Below, piece by piece: positions 40,212 through 52,999 of a DNA stretch of 64,000 nucleotides. Where the stretch lies: contig NZ_CP099760.1 of the NCBI RefSeq assembly GCF_040760005.1, positions 1,297,501 to 1,361,500 of the forward strand, in the 5' to 3' direction. The position numbers were made by a program, and so were the translations under genes. How positions within the stretch are numbered: position 1 is the first letter of the stretch; each line of letters begins with the position of its first letter. The DNA is from Pseudomonas sp. stari2 (lineage in GTDB: Bacteria > Pseudomonadota > Gammaproteobacteria > Pseudomonadales > Pseudomonadaceae). The notes beneath the pieces were generated by a model. That model had not been told where the DNA came from. It saw only the letters and a list, made by a program, of their open reading frames with translations, and searched no databases.

Positions 40212-41215
40212 CAGTTACGGCGCTTCAACTGGTCGGTGAGCGAGGTGGGCAAACCTTTGATGACCAGGGTGCCGGCCTCTTCGTCGTATTCGATCTTCGA
40301 GCCCAGCAAGTGCGCCTCGAAGCTGATCGACAGGCCTTCGGCGCGGCCGGTGAAACGACGGAACTGGTTGAGCGTGCGCTTGTCTGCCGGGATCTCCGGC
40401 GACAGGCCGTAATCCTTGTTACGGATGTGATCGTAGAACGCTTTCGGACGTTCTTCGTCGATCAGCTCCGACAGTTCTTCCAGGCCCATCGGTTCGCCGA
40501 GCTTGGCCTGGCTGCTGGCGTAGTCGACCAGGGTCTTGGTTTTCTCGCGGGCGGAATCTTCCGGCAGGTCTTCGCTCTCGACGAAGTCGCTGAAGGCCTT
40601 GAGCAGCGTGCGGGTCTCGCCCGGACCGTCGACGCCTTCCTGGCAACCGATGAAGTCACGGAAGTATTCCGAGACTTTCTTGCCGTTCTTGCCCTTGATG
40701 AACGAGATGTACTGCTTGGACTGCTTGTTGTTCTGCCACTCGGAGACGTTGATCCGCGCTGCCAGGTGCAATTGGCCGAGGTCGAGGTGGCGCGACGGGG
40801 TCACGTCCAGTTGATCGGTCACCGCCACGCCTTCGCTGTGGTGCAGCAGGGCGATGGCCAGGTAATCGGTCATGCCTTGCTGGTAGTGGGCGAACAGCAC
40901 GTGGCCGCCCACCGACAGGTTCGACTCTTCCATCAGCTTTTGCAGGTGCTCGACCGCGACTTTGCTGAACGCGGTGAAGTCCTTGCCGCCCTCCATGTAT
41001 TCCTTCAGCCAGCCGCTGAACGGGAATGCACCGGACTCCGGATGGAACAAGCCCCAGGCTTTGCCCTGTTTGGCGTTATAGCTCTCGTTGAGGTCGGCGA
41101 GCATGTTTTCGATGGCGGCGGACTCGGCCAGTTCAGAGTCACGGGCGTGCAGGACTGCGGGCGTGCCATCGGGTTTTTTGTCGATCAGGTGGACGATGCA
41201 ATGACGGATCGGCAT
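40211..41215 (-). CDS. yejK: Nucleoid-associated protein YejK
   Basis: A 334-residue protein of the YejK/NdpA family, an abundant nucleoid-associated protein that binds DNA and, in E. coli, interacts with topoisomerase IV subunits. The family start [14 protein letters not shown] and the conserved block [15 protein letters not shown] are present; length is standard. It lies just before an HU gene in the opposite direction, so two nucleoid proteins are neighbours. Confidence 0.93.
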   Translation of the reverse strand: MPIRHCIVHLIDKKPDGTPAVLHARDSELAESAAIENMLADLNESYNAKQGKAWGLFHPESGAFPFSGWLKEYMEGGKDFTAFSKVAVEHLQKLMEESNLSVGGHVLFAHYQQGMTDYLAIALLHHSEGVAVTDQLDVTPSRHLDLGQLHLAARINVSEWQNNKQSKQYISFIKGKNGKKVSEYFRDFIGCQEGVDGPGETRTLLKAFSDFVESEDLPEDSAREKTKTLVDYASSQAKLGEPMGLEELSELIDEERPKAFYDHIRNKDYGLSPEIPADKRTLNQFRRFTGRAEGLSISFEAHLLGSKIEYDEEAGTLVIKGLPTSLTDQLKRRN

Positions 41216-41611
41216 GGGCTTCTCGGCAAGTGAAAGGGAGGAGGGCGGGCTCCCCCGAAAAAGCGCTCAGTGTACCGCAACCACTGGTTTTGGCGCGGGT
41301 TGAAGGGCAATTCGGGGTCATGGGGCGGCGCGTATGCATTTATTTACCGATTTAGCGCAATAAACCTGACCATTTGGCTAGCTAGAGGCGGATATTTCCT
41401 TGTCTCTGTGCTAGTTTTGCCCGGTCTTACGCGTAGTCACTGCGTTAAGCGTGCATTCAGCATTTGTCAGGTCGAACCAAACCCTGATTTCGGCATCTAT
41501 AACCCCGACTCGTCGTGGTTATCGCCGAGGGTGCCAGATCCAGAAGATCGGGCTCGATGGCTGACACTGCACTCTGCAATCCATATGAATTTGATAGGGA
41601 AGGAACACTAC
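41216..41611 (+). other. Divergent promoter region of yejK and the HU gene
   Basis: About 396 bases with no gene; an open frame upstream of HU (from 41270) is just the leader read in frame. A stem-loop is possible at 41491-41527: CGGC-atct-ATAACC pairs with GGTTAT-c-GCCG. It would lie in the HU leader, 85 bases before the start codon. No strong sigma-70 promoter was recognised. Confidence 0.5.
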
Positions 41612-41893
41612 ATGGCTCTTACTAAAGACCAACTGATCGCCGACATCGCTGAAGCTATCGACGCGCCGAAAACCACCGCGCGTAACGCTCTGGACCAACT
41701 GGGCCAAATCGTTGCTGATCAGCTGGAAAATGGCGGCGAAATCACCTTGCCAGGTATCGGCAAGCTGAAAGTGACCGAGCGTCCTGCCCGCACTGGCCGT
41801 AACCCATCGACTGGCGCTGCCATCGAAATCCCTGCCAAGAAAGTGATCAAGCTGGTTGTGGCCAAAGGCCTGACCGACGCTGTGAACAAGTAA
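41612..41893 (+). CDS. hupN: HU-family DNA-binding protein
   Basis: A 93-residue HU protein. The beta-arm signature GKLKVTERPARTGRNPSTGAA with the tip proline (RNP) is clear, and the N-terminal helices (MALTKDQLIADIAEAI) fit. HU bends DNA and compacts the nucleoid as a dimer. GGAAGGAA precedes the ATG; the upstream open frame has no coding look. Among the several HU genes of Pseudomonas this location beside rlmF and valS fits hupN of P. putida; the symbol is therefore by position. Confidence 0.9.
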   Translation: MALTKDQLIADIAEAIDAPKTTARNALDQLGQIVADQLENGGEITLPGIGKLKVTERPARTGRNPSTGAAIEIPAKKVIKLVVAKGLTDAVNK

Positions 41894-41904
41894 GACGCAG
41901 CGAT

Positions 41905-41947
41905 AAAAAAAACCGTGCGCCGGAGTGATCCGGGCACGGTTTTTTTG
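41905..41947. terminator. Bidirectional terminator between the HU gene and rlmF
   Basis: AACCGTG-cg-CCGG paired with CCGG-g-CACGGTT (41911-41941) with A run before and T run after. It serves HU on the plus strand and could serve rlmF on the minus strand. Confidence 0.85.
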
Positions 41948-42016
41948 TGCCTGCCGATTGTGTTTCAGCAGTAGTGGCGGCTGCTTGCGATCAAGCGCCG
42001 CCTCAGGTGAAACGTA

Positions 42017-43039
42017 TTACTTGCGAACCCAGCGTTCACGCCGCCAGATCTGCTGCTCGGACTTGGTCTGGAAGGTCCAGGCGACGAAGCGGCTCTGCTT
42101 CTGCCCCTGGGACATTTCCACCACCTGGCTTTCCAGCGCGCCGGCCTTTTTCAGCGCGGTTTCGATGGCAGGCAGGTTCGAGGCTTTCGAGACCAAGGTG
42201 CTGAACCACAACACCTTGTGTGCAAGGTTCGCACTTTCGGCGATCAGTTGCGTCACGAAACGCGCCTCGCCACCTTCACACCACAGCTCGGCCGACTGGC
42301 CGCCGAAGTTCAGCACCGGCAGCTTGCGCTTCGGATCAGCCTTGCCCAAGGCGCGCCATTTACGCTCGCTGCCCTTGGTGGCTTCCTCCATCGACGCGTG
42401 GAACGGCGGGTTACACATGGTCAGATCAAAGCGCTCACCGGGCTCCAGCAGGCCGATCAGGATGTGCTTGCGGTTTTCCTGCTGGCGCAGCTGGATGACC
42501 TTGTTCAGGTTGTTGGACTGGACGATGGCCCTGGCGGCGGCCACGGCGGTCGGATCGATCTCCGAGCCGAGGAAGTGCCAGCGGTATTCGCTGTTACCGA
42601 TCAGCGGATACACGCAGTTGGCGCCCATGCCGATATCCAGCACATTGACGATGGCGCCGCGCGGAACCACGCCATCGTTGTTGCTGGCCAGCAGGTCAGC
42701 CAGGAAGTGGATGTAGTCGGCGCGGCCCGGCACCGGCGGGCACAGATAATCGGCCGGGATGTCCCAATGCTGGATGCCGTAGAACGACTTGAGCAACGCC
42801 CGGTTGAACACACGCACCGCATCGGGACTGGCGAAGTCGATGCTTTCCTTGCCGTACGGGTTGGTGATCACGAACTTCGCCAGTTCCGGCGTGGTCTTGA
42901 TCAGCGCCGGGAAGTCGTAACGACCCTGATGGCGATTGCGCGGGTGCAGGCTGGCTTCTTTACGCGGTTCCACGGGTTTGGCCGGGGTGGCGGAGTCAGG
43001 CTTCTTGCGCGCAGGTTTCGGTGTACGTGGGGCGTTCAT
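42017..43039 (-). CDS. rlmF: 23S rRNA (adenine(1618)-N(6))-methyltransferase RlmF
   Basis: A 340-residue SAM-dependent methyltransferase that modifies A1618 of 23S rRNA. The first 35 residues are basic and low in complexity. The SAM-binding motif lies at [17 protein letters not shown] and the catalytic motif for N6-adenine methylation at NPPFHAS. Both match the RlmF (YbiN) family. Single gene, converging on the HU gene. Confidence 0.94.
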   Translation of the reverse strand: MNAPRTPKPARKKPDSATPAKPVEPRKEASLHPRNRHQGRYDFPALIKTTPELAKFVITNPYGKESIDFASPDAVRVFNRALLKSFYGIQHWDIPADYLCPPVPGRADYIHFLADLLASNNDGVVPRGAIVNVLDIGMGANCVYPLIGNSEYRWHFLGSEIDPTAVAAARAIVQSNNLNKVIQLRQQENRKHILIGLLEPGERFDLTMCNPPFHASMEEATKGSERKWRALGKADPKRKLPVLNFGGQSAELWCEGGEARFVTQLIAESANLAHKVLWFSTLVSKASNLPAIETALKKAGALESQVVEMSQGQKQSRFVAWTFQTKSEQQIWRRERWVRK

Positions 43040-43124
43040 GGGCGTGGTCGATTCGGGTAGGGCTGAAAGTGGCGGCTATTGTCCCACAGGGCGCTGCGTT
43101 GTTGGCCGGAAAAGTGCCGGGCAC

Positions 43125-43158
43125 AAAAAAGGGAGGCCGTTGCGGGCCTCCCTTTTTC
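43125..43158. terminator. Terminator of valS
   Basis: AAAAAGGGAGGCC / GGCCTCCCTTTTT stem, ended by T runs on both strands, 15 bases after the valS stop and between valS and rlmF. Confidence 0.9.
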
Positions 43159-43172
43159 AGTGCGATTTGCCG

Positions 43173-46019
43173 TTACAGGCTGGCAATCCGCGCGTGCTGC
43201 TCGGCCAGCTTGGCCAGAGCCTGTTCGGCTTCGGCCAGTTTGGCGCGTTCCTTCTCGATGACTTCGGCCGGAGCCTTGTCAACGAAACCGGCGTTGGACA
43301 GCTTGCCGCCAACCCGCTGGACTTCGCCCTGCAGACGCAGGATTTCCTTGTCCAGACGCGCCAGCTCGGCGTTCTTGTCGATCAGGCCGGCCATCGGCAC
43401 CAGCACTTCCATCTCGCCAACCAGCGCGGTGGCAGACAGCGGCGCTTCTTCGCCGGCCGCCAGCACGGTGATCGATTCCAGACGCGCCAGCTTCTTCAGC
43501 AGCGCTTCGTTTTCGGTCAGGCGGCGTTGATCTTCGGCGGTGACGTTTTTCAAATAGATCGGCAGCGGTTTGCCCGGGCCGATGTTCATTTCGCCACGGA
43601 TGTTGCGTGTGCCGAGCATCAGGCCCTTGAGCCACTCGATGTCGTCTTCGGCCGCCGGATCGATGCGCTCTTCGTTGGCCACCGGCCAGGGTTGCAGCAT
43701 GATCGTCTTGCCCTGAATGCCGGCCAGCGGCGCGATGCGCTGCCAGATTTCTTCAGTGATGAATGGCATGAACGGATGCGCCAGACGCAGCGCCACTTCC
43801 AGTACGCGAACCAGCGTGCGGCGGGTACCGCGCTGACGCTCGACCGGCGCGTTTTCGTCCCACAGCACAGGCTTGGACAGTTCCAGGTACCAGTCGCAGT
43901 ACTGGTTCCAGATGAACTCGTACAGCGCTTGCGCCGCCAGGTCGAAACGGAACTGATCCAGTTGACGGGTCACTTCGGCTTCGGTGCGTTGCAACTGCGA
44001 GATGATCCAGCGGTCCGCCAGCGACAGCTCATAGGCTTCGCCGTTCTGGCCGCAGTCTTCGCCCTTGTCCAGAACATAGCGCGCAGCGTTCCAGATCTTG
44101 TTGCAGAAGTTGCGATAGCCTTCGACGCGGCCCATGTCGAACTTGATGTCACGACCGGTGGACGCCAGCGAGCAGAAGGTGAAGCGCAGGGCGTCGGTGC
44201 CGTAGCTGGCGATGCCGTCGGCGAACTCTTCGCGGGTCTGCTTCTCGATCTTCTTCGCCAGTTTCGGTTGCATCAGACCGGAAGTGCGTTTCTGCACCAG
44301 GGTTTCGAGCTCGATACCGTCGATGATGTCCAGCGGGTCCAGGACGTTGCCCTTGGACTTGGACATCTTCTGGCCCTGGCCATCACGCACCAGACCGTGC
44401 ACGTAAACGGTCTTGAACGGAACCTGCGGCGTGCCGTCCTCGTTCTTGATCAGGTGCATCGTCAGCATGATCATCCGGGCGACCCAGAAGAAAATGATGT
44501 CGAAACCGGTGACCAGTACGTCGGTGGAGTGGAATTTCTTCAGGAACTCGGTCTTTTCCGGCCAGCCCAGGGTAGAGAAGGTCCACAGGCCCGAACTGAA
44601 CCAGGTGTCGAGCACGTCGTTGTCCTGTTGCAGCGCAACGTCCGGGCCGAGGTTGTGCTTGGCGCGCACTTCGGCTTCGTCGCGACCAACGTAGACCTTG
44701 CCCGACTCGTCGTACCAGGCCGGAATCCGGTGGCCCCACCACAGCTGACGGCTGATGCACCAGTCCTGGATGTCGCGCATCCACGAGAAGTACATGTTTT
44801 CGTACTGCTTCGGCACGAACTGGATACGGCCGTCTTCAACGGCAGCAATCGCAGGCTCGGCCAGCGGTTTGGTGGACACGTACCACTGGTCGGTCAGCCA
44901 CGGTTCGATGACGGTGCCGGAGCGGTCGCCTTTCGGCACTTTCAGGTTGTGATCGTCGACACTGACCAGCAGGCCGGCGGCGTCGAACGCGGCCACGATC
45001 TGCTTGCGCGCTTCGAAACGCTCGAGACCGGCGTACTCGGCCGGAATCTTGCCGTCGATGCTGTCGTTCAGCGTGCCGTCGAGGTTGAACACCTGAGCCG
45101 CAGGCAGCACGTTGGCGTTCTTGTCGAAGATGTTCAGCAGCGGCAGGTTGTGGCGCTTGCCGACTTCGTAGTCGTTGAAATCGTGGGCCGGGGTGATTTT
45201 CACGCAACCGGTGCCGAATTCAGGATCGCAGTAATCGTCGGCGATGATCGGGATGCGGCGGCCGACCAGCGGCAGCTCGACAAATTTGCCGATCAGGGCT
45301 TTGTAGCGCTCGTCGTTCGGGTTCACCGCAACGGCGGAGTCGCCGAGCATGGTTTCCGGACGGGTGGTCGCGACGATCAGGAAATCGTTGCCTTCAGCGG
45401 TTTTCGCGCCGTCGGCCAGCGGGTACTTCAGGTTCCACAGGAAACCTTTCTCGTCGTGGTTTTCCACTTCGAGGTCGGAAATCGCCGTGTGCAACTTGGT
45501 GTCCCAGTTGACCAGACGCTTGCCGCGATAGATCAGACCGTCTTCGTGCAGGCGCACGAACGCTTCCTTAACGGCTTCAGAGAGGCCGTCGTCCATGGTG
45601 AAGCGCTCGCGGCTCCAGTCCACGGACGAGCCGAGGCGGCGGATCTGACGGCTGATATTGCCGCCGGACTGATCCTTCCACTCCCAGACTTTCTCGAGGA
45701 ATTTTTCCCGGCCCAGATCGTGGCGATTCTGGCCTTGGGCTTCGAGTTGACGTTCCACCAGCATCTGCGTGGCGATACCGGCATGGTCGGTGCCCGGCTG
45801 CCACAGGGTGTTGCGACCCTGCATGCGGCGGAAACGGATCAGGGCGTCCATGATCGCGTTGTTGAATCCGTGACCCATGTGCAGGCTGCCGGTGACGTTC
45901 GGCGGCGGGATCATGATGGTGTAGGAGTCGCCCGCGCCTTGCGGGGCGAAGTAGTTCTCGGACTCCCAGGTGTTGTACCAGGAAGTTTCAATGGCGTGCG
46001 GCTGGTAGGTCTTATCCAT
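43173..46019 (-). CDS. valS: Valyl-tRNA synthetase
   Basis: A 948-residue class I aminoacyl-tRNA synthetase that charges tRNA-Val and edits threonine. The HIGH-type motif is HMGH at residues 47-50 ([16 protein letters not shown]) and KMSKS is intact ([12 protein letters not shown]). The editing domain lies between them. The C-terminal 65 residues form the expected coiled-coil tRNA-binding arm. It is preceded by a small hypothetical gene, holC and pepA on the same strand. Confidence 0.98.
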   Translation of the reverse strand: MDKTYQPHAIETSWYNTWESENYFAPQGAGDSYTIMIPPPNVTGSLHMGHGFNNAIMDALIRFRRMQGRNTLWQPGTDHAGIATQMLVERQLEAQGQNRHDLGREKFLEKVWEWKDQSGGNISRQIRRLGSSVDWSRERFTMDDGLSEAVKEAFVRLHEDGLIYRGKRLVNWDTKLHTAISDLEVENHDEKGFLWNLKYPLADGAKTAEGNDFLIVATTRPETMLGDSAVAVNPNDERYKALIGKFVELPLVGRRIPIIADDYCDPEFGTGCVKITPAHDFNDYEVGKRHNLPLLNIFDKNANVLPAAQVFNLDGTLNDSIDGKIPAEYAGLERFEARKQIVAAFDAAGLLVSVDDHNLKVPKGDRSGTVIEPWLTDQWYVSTKPLAEPAIAAVEDGRIQFVPKQYENMYFSWMRDIQDWCISRQLWWGHRIPAWYDESGKVYVGRDEAEVRAKHNLGPDVALQQDNDVLDTWFSSGLWTFSTLGWPEKTEFLKKFHSTDVLVTGFDIIFFWVARMIMLTMHLIKNEDGTPQVPFKTVYVHGLVRDGQGQKMSKSKGNVLDPLDIIDGIELETLVQKRTSGLMQPKLAKKIEKQTREEFADGIASYGTDALRFTFCSLASTGRDIKFDMGRVEGYRNFCNKIWNAARYVLDKGEDCGQNGEAYELSLADRWIISQLQRTEAEVTRQLDQFRFDLAAQALYEFIWNQYCDWYLELSKPVLWDENAPVERQRGTRRTLVRVLEVALRLAHPFMPFITEEIWQRIAPLAGIQGKTIMLQPWPVANEERIDPAAEDDIEWLKGLMLGTRNIRGEMNIGPGKPLPIYLKNVTAEDQRRLTENEALLKKLARLESITVLAAGEEAPLSATALVGEMEVLVPMAGLIDKNAELARLDKEILRLQGEVQRVGGKLSNAGFVDKAPAEVIEKERAKLAEAEQALAKLAEQHARIASL

Positions 46020-46119
46020 GCGCGGCGGGACCCTATTGGCATTTATTCAGGAAAAGCCGGGAAGTATAGCGGGGCATGGGGCGCAGGGCGAGCGGGGCGG
46101 GCCGGGTGGAGATCTAAAA

Positions 46120-46147
46120 GTGGGAGCGACCGTGCGACGGCTCCCAC
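46120..46147. repeat. REP-like palindrome upstream of valS
   Basis: GTGGGAG...CCGT-gcg-ACGG-CTCCCAC can fold into one stem with a small internal asymmetry. The GTGGGAGC end is the usual Pseudomonas REP sequence. It sits between valS and the upstream hypothetical gene. Confidence 0.65.
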
Positions 46148-46153
46148 CGTCGA

Positions 46154-46549
46154 TTATTCGTACTGGCTCAGAAGCCGTTCCATCCGCGCCTCGAGGCGAC
46201 GTTTGATTTCATTTTCAATGTGCGGGGCGAAGTCGTCGATCACGTCTTGCATGATCAATTGCGCGGCGGCGCGCAGTTCGCTGTCCAGGTGCAATAGGGC
46301 GTCGGGGCCTTTATCCACAGGTGCGGCGGGCGCGGTGGCGGGTTTCGCGACGGGGGCTGGCGGCGGTTCGACGGCCGGTGGCTCAGTGGCGACCGAGTCG
46401 AACAGCATCGGAATCTGTTCCTGTTCGCCATCATCGACCGTGTCGGTCAAAAGCGGCGGTTGCAGGTTGTCATCGCCGAGCAACTGGCGGATCGACTCGA
46501 GGTCATCCAGCAGGTGTGCGGGTTTTTGCAGCGGTTTTGGAGTGTCCAT
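46154..46549 (-). CDS. Conserved hypothetical protein between holC and valS
   Basis: A 131-residue acidic protein with a Pro/Ala-rich centre (about 50-80) and a charged helical C-terminus (about 85-131, IENEIKRRLEARMERLLSQYE). No catalytic motif and no signal peptide. I do not recognise a function. It starts 8 bases after the holC stop and is probably co-transcribed with it. The helix may mediate oligomerisation. Confidence 0.8.
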   Translation of the reverse strand: MDTPKPLQKPAHLLDDLESIRQLLGDDNLQPPLLTDTVDDGEQEQIPMLFDSVATEPPAVEPPPAPVAKPATAPAAPVDKGPDALLHLDSELRAAAQLIMQDVIDDFAPHIENEIKRRLEARMERLLSQYE

Positions 46550-46557
46550 CGGCGTAC

Positions 46558-46986
46558 TCAGAGTCGCTGTAAACGGTGGTCTTGCAGAGGATAGCCCTGT
46601 TCCCGGTAGAAACGGAAACTCTCCCGCGCAGCCGCACGGATCACCGGATCTTCCACCACCACTTCTGCCAATCGGGCGAACTTGTTGGCGAAGGCCGGGA
46701 CTTTCAGGTCGAGGTTGACGAGCAAATCCTGATGCTGGCCGCAGTCATTACCCAATCCGAGCACGATCAAACCTTCCGGTTCGCTCTCGGCCGGGCCATG
46801 AGGCACGAAGGTTTCGCCCTTGAATGCCCACAGTCGCGCATCGAGATCATCACGCTGGGCGGCGTCGCTGCAATGCAGGTAAATGCGGTGGCCCATGCGC
46901 CAGGCTTTTTCGGTGAGCTTGCAGGCAAAATCCAGGCGCGCCGAAGGATCGGCACTGGGCAGGATGTAGAAGTCGACTTTGGTCAT
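46558..46986 (-). CDS. holC: DNA polymerase III subunit chi
   Basis: A 142-residue clamp-loader accessory subunit that links DNA polymerase III to single-stranded DNA-binding protein. The family N-terminus (KVDFYILPSADPSARLDFACKLTEKA) and the later VLGLGNDCGQHQDLLVNLDLKVP and FARLAEVVVED blocks are present. It lies between pepA and the hypothetical gene, the usual pepA-holC-valS order in gamma-proteobacteria. Confidence 0.96.
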   Translation of the reverse strand: MTKVDFYILPSADPSARLDFACKLTEKAWRMGHRIYLHCSDAAQRDDLDARLWAFKGETFVPHGPAESEPEGLIVLGLGNDCGQHQDLLVNLDLKVPAFANKFARLAEVVVEDPVIRAAARESFRFYREQGYPLQDHRLQRL

Positions 46987-47046
46987 TGCGGTTCCTGAGC
47001 TGCAAGCAGCGCCCCTCGCAAGAGGCGTCGCTCGCAGTCATCGGTT

Positions 47047-48845
<1,799 letters not shown>

Positions 48846-49967
48846 TTGATCGTCTTCCGTTATCTGTCCCGCGAAGTCCTGTTGACCCTGAGTGCGGTAA
48901 GCGCCGTGCTGCTGGTCATCATCATGAGCGGTCGCTTCATCAAATACCTTGCCCAGGCCGCTGCGGGCCAGCTCGATCCGGGATCGCTGTTCCTGATCAT
49001 GGGCTACCGTCTGCCGGGCTTCATGCAGTTGATCCTGCCGCTGGGCCTGTTCCTCGGGATCCTGCTGGCGTACGGCCGGTTGTATCTCGAAAGCGAAATG
49101 ACCGTGCTGTCGGCCACTGGCATGAGCCAGCAGCGCCTGTTCCGCATGACGCTGTTCCCGGCCACGCTGGTTGCACTGGTGGTTGCCTGGCTGAGCCTGA
49201 GCCTCGCCCCGCAAGGCGCCAATCAGTTCCAGCTGCTGCTGAACAAGCAGGACGCCCTGACCGAATTCGACACCCTTGAGCCCGGCCGCTTCCAGGCATT
49301 GCGCGACGGCACCCGGGTGACCTACACCGAAAACCTGAGCGACGACCGGGTCAACCTGGGCAGCGTGTTCATCTCGCAGAAAAACCTCGGTGCCAATCAG
49401 GCGGATCGCGGGATTTCCGTGCTGGTGGCCGAAAAAGGACGGCAGGAAATCCGTCCTGACGGCAATCGCTATCTGATCCTGCACAATGGCTACCGCTACG
49501 ACGGCAGCCCGGGTCTGGCCAACTACCGTGCCATTCATTACGAAACCTATGGCGTACTGTTGCCCAAGCCCGATGTCAGCGAGGAAGTCACCGACCGTGA
49601 CGCCATGCCGACGTCGACCTTGATGGCCAGCGATGACATCCGCGCCAAGACCGAACTGCAATGGCGCCTGTCGCTGCCGCTGCTGGTATTTATCGTGACC
49701 CTGATGGCGGTGCCGCTGTCGCGGGTCAATCCGCGCCAAGGGCGCTTCCTCAAGCTGCTGCCGGCGATTCTTCTTTATATGGCTTACCTGACCATCCTGA
49801 TTGCCGCTCGCGGCGCCCTCGAAAAAGGCAAGATCCCGGCGAGTCTGGGGCTGTGGTGGGTACACGGGATCTTCCTGGTCATCGGTATCGGCCTGCTGTA
49901 CTGGGAACCGCTGCGCCTGAAAATGGCCAGCCGTCGCAGCGCTGCGCTGGAGGTGGCTCGTGGTTAA
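48846..49967 (+). CDS. lptF: LPS export ABC permease LptF
   Basis: A 373-residue inner-membrane subunit of the LptB2FG complex, which extracts lipopolysaccharide from the inner membrane and drives it to the outer membrane. It has helices at both ends (about 10-120 and 275-360) around a periplasmic beta-jellyroll domain. It starts at TTG (48846, MIVFRYLSRE) with GGAG 8 bases upstream; a GTG three codons earlier is the alternative. It overlaps lptG by 8 bases. Confidence 0.95.
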   Translation: MIVFRYLSREVLLTLSAVSAVLLVIIMSGRFIKYLAQAAAGQLDPGSLFLIMGYRLPGFMQLILPLGLFLGILLAYGRLYLESEMTVLSATGMSQQRLFRMTLFPATLVALVVAWLSLSLAPQGANQFQLLLNKQDALTEFDTLEPGRFQALRDGTRVTYTENLSDDRVNLGSVFISQKNLGANQADRGISVLVAEKGRQEIRPDGNRYLILHNGYRYDGSPGLANYRAIHYETYGVLLPKPDVSEEVTDRDAMPTSTLMASDDIRAKTELQWRLSLPLLVFIVTLMAVPLSRVNPRQGRFLKLLPAILLYMAYLTILIAARGALEKGKIPASLGLWWVHGIFLVIGIGLLYWEPLRLKMASRRSAALEVARG

Positions 49968-51021
49968 ACTCGACCGCTACATCGGCAGCAGCGTGTTCAT
50001 GGCGATCATCGCCGTGCTGGCGATCATCCTTGGTCTGGCTACGCTGTTCGCCTTCATCGACGAAATGGGCGATGTCAGCGATACCTACACGCTGGTCGAC
50101 GTACTGAGCTTTGTCGCGCTGACCGCACCGCGCCGGCTCTATGACATGTTGCCGATGGCGGCGCTGATCGGTTGCCTGATCGGCCTCGGCAGCCTGGCGA
50201 GCAGCAGCGAGCTGACCGTGATGCGTGCGGCGGGTGTGTCCATCGGGCGCATCGTCTGGGCCGTCATGAAGCCAATGCTGGTGCTGATGCTGGCTGGCGT
50301 GCTGATTGGCGAATACGTTGCTCCGGCCACCGAGAGCATCGCTCAGGCCAACCGTTCGCTGGCGCAAGGCAGTGGCGACGCGCAGAGCGCCAAACACGGT
50401 ATGTGGCACCGTCAGGGCGACGAGTTCATCCATATCAACGCCGTTCAGCCCGATGGTTTGTTGTATGGCGTGACCCGCTATCACTTCGACAAGGAGCGTC
50501 ACCTGTTGAGCTCCAGCTTCGCCAAGCGCGCCGATTTCGATGGCAAACGCTGGCAGCTCACCGATATCACCACCACGTTGTTTCACGAACGCAGCACCGA
50601 AGTCGTCAACACGCCGACTGAAGACTGGGATGTTTCCATCAGTCCGGAGCTGTTGAATACCGTGGTCATGGCGCCGGAAGCGCTGTCGATCAGCGGCCTG
50701 TGGGGTTATATCCATTACTTGGCGGATCAGGGGCTGAGCAATGGCCGTTACTGGCTGGCGTTTTGGGTCAAGGTGTTGCAGCCGCTGGTGACCGCTGCGC
50801 TGGTGCTGATGGCGATTTCCTTCATTTTCGGCCCGCTGCGCTCGGTGACCCTCGGTCAGCGGGTGTTCACCGGTGTGCTGGTGGGGTTCACCTTCCGCAT
50901 CGTCCAGGATCTGCTCGGTCCATCCAGTTTGGTGTTCGGTTTCTCGCCGCTGTTCGCGGTGCTGGTGCCGGCCGGCGTCTGTGCGCTGGCGGGTGTCTGG
51001 TTGCTGCGTCGAGCCGGTTGA
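49960..51021 (+). CDS. lptG: LPS export ABC permease LptG
   Basis: A 353-residue partner of LptF with the same layout: membrane helices at both ends and a periplasmic jellyroll domain (about 140-270). It starts at GTG (49960) with GGAGG 6 bases upstream, inside the end of lptF, so the two permeases are made together. A terminator follows 31 bases after the stop. Confidence 0.96.
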   Translation: MVKLDRYIGSSVFMAIIAVLAIILGLATLFAFIDEMGDVSDTYTLVDVLSFVALTAPRRLYDMLPMAALIGCLIGLGSLASSSELTVMRAAGVSIGRIVWAVMKPMLVLMLAGVLIGEYVAPATESIAQANRSLAQGSGDAQSAKHGMWHRQGDEFIHINAVQPDGLLYGVTRYHFDKERHLLSSSFAKRADFDGKRWQLTDITTTLFHERSTEVVNTPTEDWDVSISPELLNTVVMAPEALSISGLWGYIHYLADQGLSNGRYWLAFWVKVLQPLVTAALVLMAISFIFGPLRSVTLGQRVFTGVLVGFTFRIVQDLLGPSSLVFGFSPLFAVLVPAGVCALAGVWLLRRAG

Positions 51022-51052
51022 TGAACAAGGTTTCACCCTTGCTCCAGCCTTG

Positions 51053-51085
51053 AAAACGCCCCGGTCGCAAGATCGGGGCGTTTTT
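51053..51085 (+). terminator. Rho-independent terminator of lptFG
   Basis: AAAACGCCCCG / CGGGGCGTTTT stem, 10-base loop, T run. Confidence 0.9.
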
Positions 51086-51117
51086 GCATGCAATCCGGGT
51101 GACAGGCGAACGTGACG

Positions 51118-51141
51118 CTTGCGCCGTGTATCAGGTACAAT
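51118..51141 (+). promoter_or_regulatory. Possible sigma-70 promoter of lepA
   Basis: TACAAT at 51136-51141 is a good -10 box about 52 bases before lepA. The -35 is weak (GTGACG with an 18-base spacer). It is the only candidate in the 108-base gap between the lptG terminator region and lepA. Confidence 0.4.
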
Positions 51142-51193
51142 TCCCGGCTATTTTTCGGCGGGCCAAGCCTGCAGCCTTTTTGAGTGTTGATCC

Positions 51194-52990
51194 GTGAGTG
51201 ATTTGAGTCATATCCGCAATTTCTCCATCATCGCCCACATTGACCATGGCAAGTCGACGCTGGCTGACCGTTTCATCCAGATGTGCGGTGGCCTGGCCGA
51301 GCGTGAAATGGAAGCCCAGGTACTGGATTCCATGGAGCTGGAGCGCGAACGCGGGATCACCATCAAGGCCCACAGCGTTACCCTCTATTACAAGGCCAAA
51401 GACGGCGTTACCTATCAACTGAACTTCATTGACACCCCGGGCCACGTCGACTTCACCTACGAAGTCAGCCGTTCCCTGGCCGCGTGTGAAGGTGCCTTGC
51501 TGGTGGTTGACGCGGGGCAGGGCGTTGAAGCCCAGTCCGTGGCCAACTGCTACACCGCCATCGAGCAGGGCCTCGAGGTCATGCCGGTACTGAACAAGAT
51601 CGACCTGCCGCAGGCCGAGCCTGACCGCGTCAAGGACGAGATCGAGAAGATCATCGGCATCGACGCCACCGACGCCGTTACCTGCAGCGCCAAGACGGGC
51701 CTGGGTGTCGACGAAGTACTCGAGCGTCTGGTCGCCACCATTCCTGCGCCGACCGGCAACATCGAAGATCCGCTGCAAGCGTTGATCATCGACTCCTGGT
51801 TCGACAACTACCTGGGCGTTGTCTCCCTGGTACGCGTGCGTCATGGCCGCGTGAAGAAGGGCGACAAGATCCTGGTGAAGTCCACCGGCAAGGTGCACCT
51901 GGTCGACAGCGTCGGCGTGTTCAACCCGAAACACACCGCCACCGCTGACCTGAAGGCCGGCGAAGTGGGCTTCATCATCGCCAGCATCAAGGACATTCAC
52001 GGTGCGCCGGTCGGTGACACCCTGACCCTGAGCTCGACGCCGGATGTTCCGGTACTGCCAGGCTTCAAACGCATCCAGCCACAGGTTTACGCCGGTCTGT
52101 TCCCGGTCAGTTCCGACGACTTCGAGGATTTCCGCGAAGCGCTGCAGAAACTGACCCTGAACGACTCGTCGCTGCAGTACACCCCGGAAAGCTCCGACGC
52201 CCTGGGCTTCGGTTTCCGTTGCGGCTTCCTCGGCATGCTGCACATGGAAATCATCCAGGAGCGCCTGGAGCGCGAATACGACCTGGACCTGATCACCACG
52301 GCGCCGACAGTAATCTTCGAACTGGTGCTGAAAACCGGTGAAACGATTTACGTCGACAACCCGTCGAAGCTGCCGGACGTCTCGTCGATCGAAGACATGC
52401 GCGAGCCGATCGTGCGGGCCAACATCCTGGTACCGCAAGAGCACTTGGGCAACGTTATCACTCTGTGCATCGAAAAACGCGGTGTTCAGGTCGACATGCT
52501 GTTCCTCGGCAACCAGGTCCAGGTGACCTACGACCTGCCGATGAACGAAGTGGTCCTCGACTTCTTCGACCGTCTGAAATCCACCAGCCGCGGCTATGCT
52601 TCGCTGGACTACCATTTCGATCGTTACCAATCGGCTAATCTGGTGAAACTGGACGTGCTGATCAACGGCGACAAGGTCGATGCCCTGGCGTTGATCGTGC
52701 ACCGTGATAATTCGCACTTCAAAGGTCGCCAGTTGACCGAGAAGATGAAAGAACTGATTCCTCGTCAGATGTTCGACGTGGCCATCCAGGCTGCCATTGG
52801 CGGTCAGATCGTCGCCCGGACAACCGTCAAGGCACTCAGAAAGAACGTATTGGCCAAATGCTACGGCGGTGACGTCAGTCGTAAGAAGAAACTGCTCGAG
52901 AAGCAAAAGGCCGGTAAGAAACGCATGAAGCAGGTCGGCAACGTGGAAATTCCACAAGAAGCCTTCCTGGCTGTGCTCAGGTTGGAATAG
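51194..52990 (+). CDS. lepA: Elongation factor 4 (LepA)
   Basis: A 598-residue ribosome-associated GTPase. The GTP-binding motifs are visible: AHIDHGKST (about 13-21), DTPGH and NKID. The C-terminal EF4-specific domain ends [11 protein letters not shown].... LepA can back-translocate ribosomes and aids initiation and assembly. It starts at GTG with only a weak ribosome-binding site. It heads lepA-lepB-rnc-era-recO-pdxJ. Confidence 0.98.
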   Translation: MSDLSHIRNFSIIAHIDHGKSTLADRFIQMCGGLAEREMEAQVLDSMELERERGITIKAHSVTLYYKAKDGVTYQLNFIDTPGHVDFTYEVSRSLAACEGALLVVDAGQGVEAQSVANCYTAIEQGLEVMPVLNKIDLPQAEPDRVKDEIEKIIGIDATDAVTCSAKTGLGVDEVLERLVATIPAPTGNIEDPLQALIIDSWFDNYLGVVSLVRVRHGRVKKGDKILVKSTGKVHLVDSVGVFNPKHTATADLKAGEVGFIIASIKDIHGAPVGDTLTLSSTPDVPVLPGFKRIQPQVYAGLFPVSSDDFEDFREALQKLTLNDSSLQYTPESSDALGFGFRCGFLGMLHMEIIQERLEREYDLDLITTAPTVIFELVLKTGETIYVDNPSKLPDVSSIEDMREPIVRANILVPQEHLGNVITLCIEKRGVQVDMLFLGNQVQVTYDLPMNEVVLDFFDRLKSTSRGYASLDYHFDRYQSANLVKLDVLINGDKVDALALIVHRDNSHFKGRQLTEKMKELIPRQMFDVAIQAAIGGQIVARTTVKALRKNVLAKCYGGDVSRKKKLLEKQKAGKKRMKQVGNVEIPQEAFLAVLRLE

Positions 52991-52999
52991 TCAGGTCCT

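Noticed and set aside
42936..46718. A 1260-codon plus-strand open frame
   Set aside because: It is antisense to valS, rlmF and the hypothetical gene; no protein family is recognisable.
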